Assembly (NCBI RefSeq): GCF_963678545.1 | Contig: NZ_OY782870.1 | Coordinates: 2,294,001-2,358,000, forward strand | DNA from: an uncultured Methanomethylovorans sp. | GTDB lineage: Archaea > Halobacteriota > Methanosarcinia > Methanosarcinales > Methanosarcinaceae | DNA length: 64,000 nt | Direction: 5' to 3' | In this document: one piece after another, positions 7,874 through 20,121 of the stretch | How positions within the stretch are numbered: the first letter of the stretch is position 1 | Layout of the letters: each line of letters starts with the position of its first letter | Notes under the pieces: generated by a model | Told to the model about the DNA's origin: nothing | The model's database searches: none | Seen by the model: only the letters and a program-made list of their open reading frames with translations | Translations under genes and position numbers: made by a program

Positions 7874-10321
7874 ATGAATGCATCTGCAGGATTTCGGGAA
7901 GAATCTGCATCTTATGAAGATGTGAAAAGCCAGAATTTAGAAGAAGTGCTGGAAAATCTGACCACAAGCAGAAAAGGACTTTCTGTAGAAGAAGCACAAA
8001 AACGTCTGGATAAATATGGTCCTAACGAGATACCGGAACATAAAAGATCACCCTTAAAGAAGTTTATGGGATATTTCTGGGGACCTATCCCAGGAATGAT
8101 CGAAATTGCAGCTATTCTCTCAGCTATCATCCAGCGGTGGGAAGACTTTGTCATAATTACCTTACTTCTTTTATTGAATGCAGTAGTGGGTTTCTGGGAG
8201 GAAAACAAAGCTGACAATGCCATAGAACTCCTGAGAAAAAGAATGGCATTGGAGGCTAAGGTCCTGCGTGATGGAAAATGGATAAAAGTGCCTTCTGCAA
8301 ACATAGTTCCCGGGGATATTGTCAGGGTGCGCCTTGGGGATATCATTCCTGCTGACATAAAACTTTTGGATGAGGGTTATCTGTTGATTGATGAATCTGC
8401 ATTGACAGGTGAATCCCTGCCTGTGGAAAAACACCAGTCTGACATTGCTTTTTCCGGTTCCGTGGTGCAACAGGGAGAAATGAATGCAGTGGTACTTTCA
8501 ACAGGTGTTAAAAGTTATCTTGGGAAAACCACGCAACTGGTAGCAGGAGTAAAAACAAAGAGCCATTTCCAAAAGGCTCTTCTCAAGATAGGAGACTATC
8601 TGATAGTGCTGGCAGCTATACTCGTAACGATGATCTTCATTGTTTCGCTCTTCAGGCATAACAGCATTCTGGAAACGCTTCAGTTTTCCTTAGTATTGAC
8701 AGTTGCTGCGATTCCGGCAGCACTTCCTGCTGTGTTGTCGGTGTCCATGGCAGTGGGTGCGATGGAGCTGGCAAAGAAAGGAGCCATAGTGAGCAAACTT
8801 GTCGCAATTGAGGAAATGGCTGGCATGGACATACTCTGTTCTGACAAGACGGGGACTATCACACAGAATAAGCTAACACTGGCAGACATAGTAACCTTCA
8901 CAACGGAAAAGGATGTACTCATGTCGGCATTAATGGCATCCAGGGAAGAAGATCGTGATGCTATTGATAATGCAATCCTCGAAAAGATCAAAAGCATGGG
9001 TGGTTTTGAAGAGACTTCTAGCTTTGAAACAGTAGAATTTAAACCATTCGATCCTGTTGCAAAACGTACTGAGGCAACTGTGAAAGATAACACCGGAAGT
9101 ACATTTAAAGTTACTAAAGGTGCACCACAAGTTATTGCAGAGATGGTAGGTAATAACGAGATCAGTGAAAAAGTGGACAATGCCGTAAATGCATTTGCCG
9201 AAAAAGGTTACCGTGCACTGGCCGTTGCGAAGAGTAAAACTGAAGACAAATGGGAAATGCTTGGCATACTAGCATTATATGATCCTCCATATGAAGATTC
9301 AGCCGAGACTATCAAAACAGCCCTCTCCATGAACGTGAAAATAAAAATGGTCACAGGGGATCATACGGCTATTGCCAGAGAGATCGCAGGACGCGTTGGA
9401 CTTGGCACTAATATTGTCCCGGCAGCTTCTCTTTTGGCTGAAGACAACGCTGCGGACATAGTTGAGAAAGCTGACGGTTTTTCACAGGTGTTTCCAGAAC
9501 ATAAGTACAAAATAGTGGAACTTCTCCAGAGCAAGGATCACATTGTAGGGATGACTGGGGATGGCGTCAATGATGCACCTGCCCTGAAAAAAGCGGATAT
9601 AGGAATAGCTGTGGCAGGAGCTACAGATGCAGCTAAATCAGCCGCTGATATTGTATTCACTCATCCTGGCCTTTCAGTGATAATCGATGCCATAAAAGAA
9701 AGCCGAATAATTTTCCAGAGGATGAAAAGCTATGCCATATATCGTATAGCGGAAACCATACGTGTATTGCTCTTCATCACTTTATCTATACTGGCATTCA
9801 ATTTCTATCCGGTTACTGCTCTTATGATAGTTCTGCTTGCCCTCTTTAATGATGCACCTATAATGGCTATTGCTTATGACAATGTGAGGTACCGGAACCA
9901 ACCTGAAAGATGGGAGATGAGGGAAGTGTTGAGTATGGCAACTTTTCTGGGGATAATAGGGGTATTTTCTTCCTTCCTAATATTTTACATAGGAAAGAAT
10001 GTGATACACCTTGATCCGAATACACTTCAATCGTTCATCTTCCTTAAACTGGCTGTAGCAGGCCATCTGACCATATTCCTGGCTCGAACAAGAGGTTATT
10101 TCTGGTCCATTCGCCCAAGTGGCCTATTGTTTTGGTCAGCCATCTTAACAAAAATACTGGCAACATTGATCGTAGTATATGGAATATATCTTACTCCTCT
10201 TGGCTGGAAACTTTCAGGGCTGGTGTGGATTTATTCAGTCGTGGCTTTTGTAGTAACTGACTTCATAAAGGTGCACCTGTATAATTTAATTGATCACCGG
10301 GGACTCAAGTTTAGTCGATAA
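7874..10321 (+). CDS. Plasma-membrane-type H+-transporting P-type ATPase
   Basis: An 815-residue type IIIA P-type ATPase, close in length and sequence to plant/fungal and archaeal plasma-membrane proton pumps. An N-terminal cation-ATPase domain is followed by the actuator motif LTGESLPV, the phosphorylation motif DKTGT with Asp near residue 324, the nucleotide-binding KGAPQ, the hinge TGDGVNDAP near residue 560, and ten predicted membrane segments. It hydrolyses ATP to move protons outward. Among several ATGs I chose the one after GGGGG that opens this frame; the ATG four bases earlier is out of frame. It is transcribed alone from its own leader. Substrate is inferred from subfamily only. Confidence 0.88.
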   Translation: MNASAGFREESASYEDVKSQNLEEVLENLTTSRKGLSVEEAQKRLDKYGPNEIPEHKRSPLKKFMGYFWGPIPGMIEIAAILSAIIQRWEDFVIITLLLLLNAVVGFWEENKADNAIELLRKRMALEAKVLRDGKWIKVPSANIVPGDIVRVRLGDIIPADIKLLDEGYLLIDESALTGESLPVEKHQSDIAFSGSVVQQGEMNAVVLSTGVKSYLGKTTQLVAGVKTKSHFQKALLKIGDYLIVLAAILVTMIFIVSLFRHNSILETLQFSLVLTVAAIPAALPAVLSVSMAVGAMELAKKGAIVSKLVAIEEMAGMDILCSDKTGTITQNKLTLADIVTFTTEKDVLMSALMASREEDRDAIDNAILEKIKSMGGFEETSSFETVEFKPFDPVAKRTEATVKDNTGSTFKVTKGAPQVIAEMVGNNEISEKVDNAVNAFAEKGYRALAVAKSKTEDKWEMLGILALYDPPYEDSAETIKTALSMNVKIKMVTGDHTAIAREIAGRVGLGTNIVPAASLLAEDNAADIVEKADGFSQVFPEHKYKIVELLQSKDHIVGMTGDGVNDAPALKKADIGIAVAGATDAAKSAADIVFTHPGLSVIIDAIKESRIIFQRMKSYAIYRIAETIRVLLFITLSILAFNFYPVTALMIVLLALFNDAPIMAIAYDNVRYRNQPERWEMREVLSMATFLGIIGVFSSFLIFYIGKNVIHLDPNTLQSFIFLKLAVAGHLTIFLARTRGYFWSIRPSGLLFWSAILTKILATLIVVYGIYLTPLGWKLSGLVWIYSVVAFVVTDFIKVHLYNLIDHRGLKFSR

Positions 10322-10437
10322 TAAAAGACGAAAGAGAAACGGTGCTTCTATTTTTTTGCAATATTTTGCAGTACTTGCCATAGTTTATATCCCACTGCCG
10401 TCTTATTACAGTACTGTAACTATATTGAGGTATTATA

Positions 10438-10815
10438 ATGGTAGATTTTGCATGTAAGGAGTTCCAGATAGAAGCTGTCATTAAGTGTGGTCTAAACCTA
10501 ACAAAAGCAGAGCTTCTGATTCTGAAACATTTGTTAAAGCATAATACCAGGTGGTTCACCACCGAACAAATAGCTGAAGATTTGACCCTTGATATTTCCA
10601 CTATACAGAGAAGTGCTAAAAAACTCACCGAAAAAAAAGTGCTGCAAAAGTCCCAGAATAATCTGGAGGGTGGAGGCTATTTCTTCGTGTACAAGATAAA
10701 AAATAAGAGAGAGATCCGAGAACTCATTATGGAAATAATCCATAGCTGGGTTGAGCGTGTGGAAAAAGAACTGATAGTATGGGAAGAAGAACAGAATATT
10801 GTAACAGGATCTTAA
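10438..10815 (+). CDS. Winged-helix transcriptional regulator
   Basis: A 125-residue protein with a winged helix spanning about residues 20-75. The recognition helix lies around DISTIQRSAKKLTEK and is followed by a wing with an N-L-E-G-G-G turn, then a long basic/acidic C-terminal helix suitable for dimerisation. It resembles TrmB/MarR-like archaeal regulators with only a DNA-binding domain. The gene lies 32 bases before a membrane 4Fe-4S protein in the same direction, so a regulator/target operon is likely. Effector and operator are unknown. A TATA-like stretch is not obvious beyond the AT-rich run near 10420. Confidence 0.7.
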   Translation: MVDFACKEFQIEAVIKCGLNLTKAELLILKHLLKHNTRWFTTEQIAEDLTLDISTIQRSAKKLTEKKVLQKSQNNLEGGGYFFVYKIKNKREIRELIMEIIHSWVERVEKELIVWEEEQNIVTGS

Positions 10816-10847
10816 ACAAAATCCTATAACATTGCCTTGGTGAAAAA

Positions 10848-11462
10848 ATGCTTAAAATTACTCCATATCTTGGAATACTTGTACTTATAGTATCTATTGC
10901 AGGTTTGTGGTATCCAGTACTGGGATACTTCATGCTCCTCATATTTGCCGCTTTGCTGATGATCAGTCCTTTCAGAGGGAGATGGTTCTGTGGAAATCTA
11001 TGTCCCCGAGGTAGTTTTAATGATTTCTGGGTGGGGAAAATTAGTAAAAATAGGAAAATTCCTCCAGTGCTTAGAAGTCTCTGGATTAGGATACCTATAT
11101 TCCTTCTAATGATGGGATTTATGGGATACAGACTGCTGCAGACACATGGGCTGTTCAATCAGATTGGTATGGTCTTTGTGATTATGTGTCTTACAACCAC
11201 TACAGTAGCTATATTGGTTGGTGTTTCCATCAACCCCAGAACATGGTGTACTTTCTGCCCAATGGGTACAGTGCAACACATTTTGGGAAAAGATAAATAT
11301 AAGATTCTTCTTGATGACGAGAAATGTATCAACTGCAAGAAGTGCGATAAAGTGTGTCCGATGCAGTTGGATGTCCGCAAGAGTCTCTCAAAAAGAGATT
11401 GCATAAAATGTGGCAGATGTATTGAAGTGTGTCCAAAGGATGCACTTGCCTTTGAAAATTGA
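10848..11462 (+). CDS. NapH/MauN-like membrane 4Fe-4S protein
   Basis: A 204-residue protein with membrane helices near residues 5-40, 85-102 and 110-130. Two cysteine-containing loop motifs of the NapH/YccM class are present (CGNLCPRG near 45-52 and CTFCPMG near 132-138). Two C-terminal [4Fe-4S] ferredoxin motifs follow (CINCKKCDKVCP and CIKCGRCIEVCP). Such proteins pass electrons between membrane carriers and soluble partners. Family members are often longer with four helices, so this is a compact version. It follows the winged-helix gene closely. The electron donor and acceptor cannot be told from the sequence. Confidence 0.75.
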   Translation: MLKITPYLGILVLIVSIAGLWYPVLGYFMLLIFAALLMISPFRGRWFCGNLCPRGSFNDFWVGKISKNRKIPPVLRSLWIRIPIFLLMMGFMGYRLLQTHGLFNQIGMVFVIMCLTTTTVAILVGVSINPRTWCTFCPMGTVQHILGKDKYKILLDDEKCINCKKCDKVCPMQLDVRKSLSKRDCIKCGRCIEVCPKDALAFEN

Positions 11463-11562
11463 GGCCTTTGCCTCTTTTACTTTTTTTATTATTTGATCTC
11501 ACACCAAAAACTAAACATTTAAAGTTTGAACTCCATGCAAACAATTAAGAAGGGAGAATTAA

Positions 11563-11836
11563 ATGAAATATTCATTCATTTATGTCCTATTAGTCTTTTT
11601 TATACATATATACAGCCCGTAAATGCTTTTAAAGCTGTAAGTAATGAAGAGCCTTAAAGATCATTGATGGCCTTATAGAAGATTGTATGTTGCCGGTGGC
11701 AATGTGACCGGTTAAAGGAAAGATTACACAGGATCTTATTGTGGCTTCTGGCGAAGTCACCATAGATGACATTGTAGGTAACGATGTCATTGTTGCGGGT
11801 GAAGATTTAAAAGAAAAAGCAGACGGAAATTCCTGA
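11563..11836 (+). pseudogene. Decayed signal-peptide protein with polymer-forming (bactofilin-like) repeats
   Basis: An ATG at 11563 with a good ribosome site (AGGGAG) opens a hydrophobic signal-like peptide of 19 residues (MKYSFIYVLLVFF...), then hits TAA. Further on, VAGGNVTG (11689-11712) and, one frame over, GKITQDLIVASGEVTIDD continuing to a TGA at 11836 resemble the short beta repeats of bactofilin/polymer-forming proteins. The simplest reading is a secreted or anchored beta-helix protein broken by at least one stop and one frameshift and much shortened. The repeat assignment is moderate because so little is left. Confidence 0.5.
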
Positions 11837-12123
11837 TCTTTCTTTCATATAACCTGTTTTAAAACGGATTTAATATAGTTCATTCAGAGCCAGTACCAAT
11901 AATTATCAGATCGTATTCTTTCATTCTGCCACCCCTATTGCATGTAAGCAGGATATATTGATTGAATCGTATCTGTCTTTATAGCTATTGGTGATGCACA
12001 TAAAAAGAGATTAAAAAAATAAGCCATTTGTTATTTTTAAGGATATTGAGAAATATAACAAAATATGAGTATAAACTAGTTAAAGAATTGTAGTTATTAG
12101 AATTAGAGTTTAAATCATAGAGT
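11837..12123. other. Intergenic region downstream of the rRNA operon
   Basis: On the minus strand a ribosome-site-like AGGGGTGG precedes an ATG at 11924 that opens MKEYDLIIIGTGSE and then a stop at 11880. This is the start of a Rossmann FAD/NAD-binding protein (IGTGS) of which only 14 residues remain. Between 11990 and 12110 the minus strand has several T-runs beyond the 5S gene that may terminate rRNA transcription. No intact gene is seen. Confidence 0.35.
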
Positions 12124-12250
12124 GAGTATAGCAGCGATCCGTAGTTCCCAAAGGCTCGCGCACTTAAGTACAGTGCGGAACGTGGACAGGCTTATCTTCT
12201 GTGTTCGGAATGGGTACAGGAGTTGCCCTGCCGCTATGGCCGCTATACTC
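12124..12250 (-). rRNA. rrf: 5S ribosomal RNA
   Basis: The two ends pair (GAGTATAGC near 12250 with GCTATACTC near 12124). The interior contains the typical 5S block CCATTCCGAACACAGAAG and the closing GGGAACTACGGAT. It is the last gene of the rRNA operon on this strand and lies 20 bases beyond tRNA-Cys. End positions are set by the terminal stem and may be off by a few bases. Confidence 0.9.
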
Positions 12251-12270
12251 TTACTCTGATGAAGGGAATG

Positions 12271-12342
12271 AGCCAAGGTCCGGATTCGAACCGGAATGGT
12301 ATCGCTCTGCAGGCGATTGCGTAGCCGCTCCGCCACCTTGGC
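12271..12342 (-). tRNA. tRNA-Cys (GCA)
   Basis: A 72-base cloverleaf with acceptor stem GCCAAGG/CCTTGGC and discriminator T, anticodon loop CTGCAGA giving GCA, and the T-loop GGTTCGAATCC. CCA is not encoded. It lies between the 23S and 5S genes, so it is part of the rRNA transcript. Confidence 0.95.
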
Positions 12343-12424
12343 AATTAGCGGAGTCCAAATGATGAGATAAGATATAAAATCTTCTATTAGATCACGTACT
12401 CTCAGTACACATATCAGATATCGT

Positions 12425-15382
<2,958 letters not shown>

Positions 15383-15485
15383 AAACGTCTGATATGCACA
15401 CTTGTACATGATCTCATCATGATCGATTCCATGTATCGAACACTTCATCCTTCCCAAGCAACATTACTCGCTTGGTGCACTAACA

Positions 15486-15558
15486 TGGACTTGCTGGGAT
15501 TCGAACCCAGGGCCTCTGCCTTGCAAAGGCAGCGATCTTCCAACTGATCTACAAGCCC
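15486..15558 (-). tRNA. tRNA-Ala (TGC)
   Basis: A 73-base cloverleaf in the 16S-23S spacer: acceptor GGGCTTG with CAAGTCC plus A, anticodon loop TTTGCAA giving TGC, T-loop GGTTCGAATCC. Its place in the spacer is the standard euryarchaeal arrangement. Confidence 0.96.
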
Positions 15559-15647
15559 TTTTCTGAGTCACCAGCTTATCCTTTTTTTGGATTTGGCAGT
15601 CTTTCGATTTCTGGTCGGTCGTGCTGACCTGCGTTTGCAGGTCGCTT

Positions 15648-17122
<1,475 letters not shown>

Positions 17123-17318
17123 TGTTGATCACACACATAGGTTTAAAATTTTGGAAGTTCATATCGGAATTGTTCAGGAAATTCACTGAGAATTTCTTGC
17201 ACGCATATAATTCGTTTAATTCCTTTTCGATAATGATACACTACCGACCAGAATTAATCGAACTGCCAAACCCAACGTCAGGCAAGAAATAACTCTTGCC
17301 TCCACTTACGATAAAGCA

Positions 17319-17390
17319 GTGATTATCACGCACAACAGTTGTTGTGCAGGAATCACCATAATACTCGTCTTGCTATTTATACCTTGCGAT
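17319..17390 (-). promoter_or_regulatory. rRNA operon promoter and leader hairpin
   Basis: On the minus strand a BRE/TATA pair reads CAAGGTATAAATAGC (17371-17386 in plus coordinates). About 25 bases downstream begins a two-part hairpin (GTGATT/AATCAC enclosing GCACAAC/GTTGTGC, 17319-17357), which would form the 5' end of the pre-rRNA. About 230 bases of leader follow before 16S. A second TATA-like site (17518-17526) may be an upstream promoter. Confidence 0.6.
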
Positions 17391-17559
17391 TGAAGCAAGG
17401 AATTAAGCAGAAATGAATATTTATCGATGATAACTTAACTTTATGATCTCTCAAGCGAGCTGCATTGCGTTTCCGCGCTGCAAAGCCCCTTGCAAGCACC
17501 CCTAGAAGTACACGCTGCTATAAATACATGTCGCTTCTGCGCAGCTTTAGAACTGAGGC

Positions 17560-17598
17560 CATCAAATTAGCTCCTTAGATTTCTATTCTAATTTGATG
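17560..17598. repeat. 11-bp perfect inverted repeat
   Basis: CATCAAATTAG at 17560-17570 and its exact complement CTAATTTGATG at 17588-17598 enclose 17 bases. It lies between the rRNA promoter and the decayed transposase. It may be an IS end or a terminator hairpin; nothing else fixes its role. Confidence 0.5.
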
Positions 17599-17599
17599 T

Positions 17600-18440
17600 A
17601 CTTTTTAGAATAGTCCCCAAAACGGATACCTGGATTTAACTTTATTGACTCTCTTAAACATCGTGAGGGTTTCCCCATCATCAGAGAGACCATATTTCGT
17701 CTATATTTTTCTGATATTATAATAGAGAATCTTTTATAATGCGGTTTTAATCATATTGTTCAATCCCTCTGAAACTCCATTGTTAAGATCGCCCTTCATC
17801 GCTTCAAGAATTCCCAGTGCATGCTTTTTGATTGCTTTTGACACTAAAATATATTCCATTTTCAATGTGCACGACTCTTGCCCCATCCATGCAATAGAAC
17901 AAAGTGATGTAGTTATGACCCTTTTTTACAGCAATCTCGTCTACTCCAATTGTTTTAAGGTCTGACATACCCCTTTTCTCTTTTGCTTTGTCTACATAAT
18001 GACTAAGTATTGTATAGATAGAATCCTCATGAATACTTACTGCAATATCAGCTACCGAAGCAACTGATATTTCTTTGCACATGGCAACAATCAATGCTTC
18101 AAAGAACAAAGTAAATCCCGTGTTCTGACTGGTTCATGGAAGATCAATTATCTTCACACCATGCTCATTACACTTTACTCTGTGAGCATTTGCATGAAGA
18201 TGGGTTTACATAATGGAAGAAAGCGAAACACCACTATACTCTTTCTTTTGTAGCATGAATAATACATGATTCGTTACAAACGGGAAAGAGGAATTTACTT
18301 CCTTTTATAAAATCAAGGTAAATACTCATTCTTTTCTTAGAAGTACTGAGATTTAGTTCTTTTACAAACAACGGAGGTATTATTCCCAGAGCAAGTTGAA
18401 GGAGGTATTTGTCTTCAATAGAAAGGAGTTTGTGTTAAAA
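17600..18440 (-). pseudogene. Decayed ISL3-family transposase
   Basis: Read on the minus strand, pieces of an ISL3 transposase follow in order but in broken frames. The N-terminus with a degenerate zinc-finger region (LQLALGIIPP..., FPVCNESC) ends in a stop near 18250. Next comes HRVKCNEHGVKIIDLP and an in-frame TGA (18134-18136) where Trp is expected. The core IGVDEIAVKKGHNYITLF follows, and then, after a jump, the C-terminal EAMKGDLNNGVSEGLNNMIK. About 130 residues between core and C-terminus are missing, so there is an internal deletion as well as stops and frameshifts. It cannot be active. Confidence 0.8.
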
Positions 18441-18633
18441 AAGATATTAACTTACCCACTCAATGTTGTGGAGAGCAATGAAAATTTACTACACAACCTG
18501 TGCAATTGTATGTAGTTACCTAAAATAATCTGATGATATCCTTTTAGATAATTGTTATATTTTATTGATAAAAGAAAAGAGATAAGGAAAAATCATTTTA
18601 ACTGATCTTCCTTAGAATATGATTTAATTATTA

Positions 18634-18840
18634 TTACTCTACAACTTCACCAAATGCGAATTTGCGCATGACTTTTGTGACTTTTATGGTCACTTCATCG
18701 CCCACAGATGTACCTGGAACGAAGATCACGAAACCGCTTACTCTAGCAATTCCGTCGCCTTCTTTTGCAATGTCTTCAATGGTTACTTCGTATTCCTTTC
18801 CAGCATCAACTGGAGCAGTTGATTCATTTCTGTTGAACAA
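18634..18840 (-). CDS. TRAM-domain small RNA-binding protein
   Basis: A 68-residue protein that is almost entirely one TRAM domain: a short tail, then EYEVTIEDIAKEGDGIARVSGFVIFVPG and GDEVTIKVTKV, typical of the single-domain archaeal TRAM proteins. Members studied in cold-adapted methanogens act as RNA chaperones, taking the place of bacterial cold-shock proteins. The start is TTG at 18840, set by GGAAGTGA about five bases upstream; the ATG further in is out of frame. The promoter lies far upstream, leaving a leader of about 120 bases, as seen for cold-regulated messages. Monocistronic. Confidence 0.88.
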   Translation of the reverse strand: MFNRNESTAPVDAGKEYEVTIEDIAKEGDGIARVSGFVIFVPGTSVGDEVTIKVTKVMRKFAFGEVVE

Positions 18841-18981
18841 CTATTTCACTTCCTTTACAAATAAGCTTAAAAGGTGCACTTGCTGGAAGCATACGGAAAA
18901 TAGCAGTTACAAAGTAATACCATTAAAAGCCTTATGTTCTCAAAACAGTTACACACTCAAAGCATGGATATCATGCAATCT

Positions 18982-18998
18982 AGATATATAAATATTTG
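18982..18998 (-). promoter_or_regulatory. TATA box of the TRAM gene
   Basis: On the minus strand AAATATTTATATATC forms a strong TATA element about 145 bases before the TTG start. The long leader that results could fold or be temperature-responsive, which is an inference from the analogy with cold-shock genes. Confidence 0.5.
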
Positions 18999-19100
18999 CA
19001 GGAAAAACCAGTAAAACCATGTATTTTACCAATTTAACTGGTTTTATGTATGCTGTTCATACTGTATATGCCTTATATGTTGTGAAATATTCATAAAAAT

Positions 19101-19283
19101 ATGAATGAATCAGTTATCTTTAAGTTAATTGAAGGAATGCCTCACCACGGCCCTGGTAACAATGAATGTACGTCCAAAGCTTTTTGTTGTGCTTCTGGGA
19201 AAAAGGGTATTTGGACAGATTTACCCTATGTAAATAGTTACAAGGCCCTATTTTATAAGACAGTTACAACCTCTTATGTGTAG
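19101..19283 (+). pseudogene. N-terminal fragment of a SAM-dependent methyltransferase
   Basis: The first 28 residues share about 17 identities with the start of the intact methyltransferase at 62625-63377, including the run HGPGNN/QGPGNN and CT.KAF. After residue 28 the similarity stops abruptly and no SAM-binding motif follows; the remaining 32 residues are unlike any domain I know. The family is about 250 residues, so this is a truncated relic. A TATA-like sequence lies 30 bases upstream, so it may still be transcribed. Confidence 0.7.
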
Positions 19284-19407
19284 TCTATTATTTTTATTAA
19301 TAGTATCGTATTATTCCATTTTCTACAATATTCTCTCAAGTTATAAAGTATTTTAAATACTATTAAGTCGGCAAGAACCTTCTGATTAACCAAAGCTGAA
19401 TGATAAT

Positions 19408-19842
19408 ATGAAGAATAATGCAGTGCTGCAAAACAATATACATGTTCCTCAAGGTTTCAGTTCCTCCACAATAAAGATATATTTCTGGCTGGGGATCATG
19501 TCAGCTTTAGCTCTTCGACTCATACTTATTGCGGATCATTACAATCCAATATTGGGAAAGGCAATGTTCTATCTGGGAGTAGTAGGGTATATGATCTTTT
19601 TCGCACACAGGTATAGAGTTTCCAAGAGAAGGCTAGCAGTGCTGGAAGAACTAAAGCTGTTAGAAAAGCTTGAAAGTGGCAAGCAATTAACCGAATTCAC
19701 TGAAAAGGACATTGAAGGACTGCATTACATAATCTGGAGTCTTTCGGTTTCAAAGGAAAGGATCAATTACCTCCTAATTTTTACTTTCTCTGTCCTTTCA
19801 ATATTCATCTCCCTAATACTTGATTTGGGGATAACCGGATAA
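19408..19842 (+). CDS. Small uncharacterised membrane protein
   Basis: A 144-residue protein with three predicted membrane helices (about residues 25-42, 48-65 and 120-140) and a charged cytoplasmic loop rich in Glu and Lys (about 68-115) between the second and third. I do not recognise the family. It stands alone: the gene is followed by a clear hairpin terminator and the neighbours are a pseudogene and aconitase. The start ATG has no obvious ribosome site, which suggests a short leader. Confidence 0.6.
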   Translation: MKNNAVLQNNIHVPQGFSSSTIKIYFWLGIMSALALRLILIADHYNPILGKAMFYLGVVGYMIFFAHRYRVSKRRLAVLEELKLLEKLESGKQLTEFTEKDIEGLHYIIWSLSVSKERINYLLIFTFSVLSIFISLILDLGITG

Positions 19843-19855
19843 TTAAAATATCTGA

Positions 19856-19882
19856 ATTGCCAGCTTAATTTATGCTGGCAAT
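19856..19882 (+). terminator. Hairpin terminator
   Basis: A perfect 9-bp stem (ATTGCCAGC/GCTGGCAAT) with a 9-base AT loop lies 14 bases after the membrane-protein stop. There is no long T-run directly after it. Confidence 0.5.
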
Positions 19883-20121
19883 CACCGTAATTGCAGCAAA
19901 TATTTTATTTGTGAATCATACATAATTCACTCATCCTGGCATTGCTTCCCAGCAAGGGTAGTCTACAAATACCTTGAGAGACCTTGTCACCTGGCAATCT
20001 TAATGTTCAGTGCTGACATAATTCGATTGGTTAGCAACTGTCATGAACAATATTATGATAACAGAATCATCAGGCTAGTGCCTGAAATATTATTACACGT
20101 TTTACACTGACAGGTGACAAT

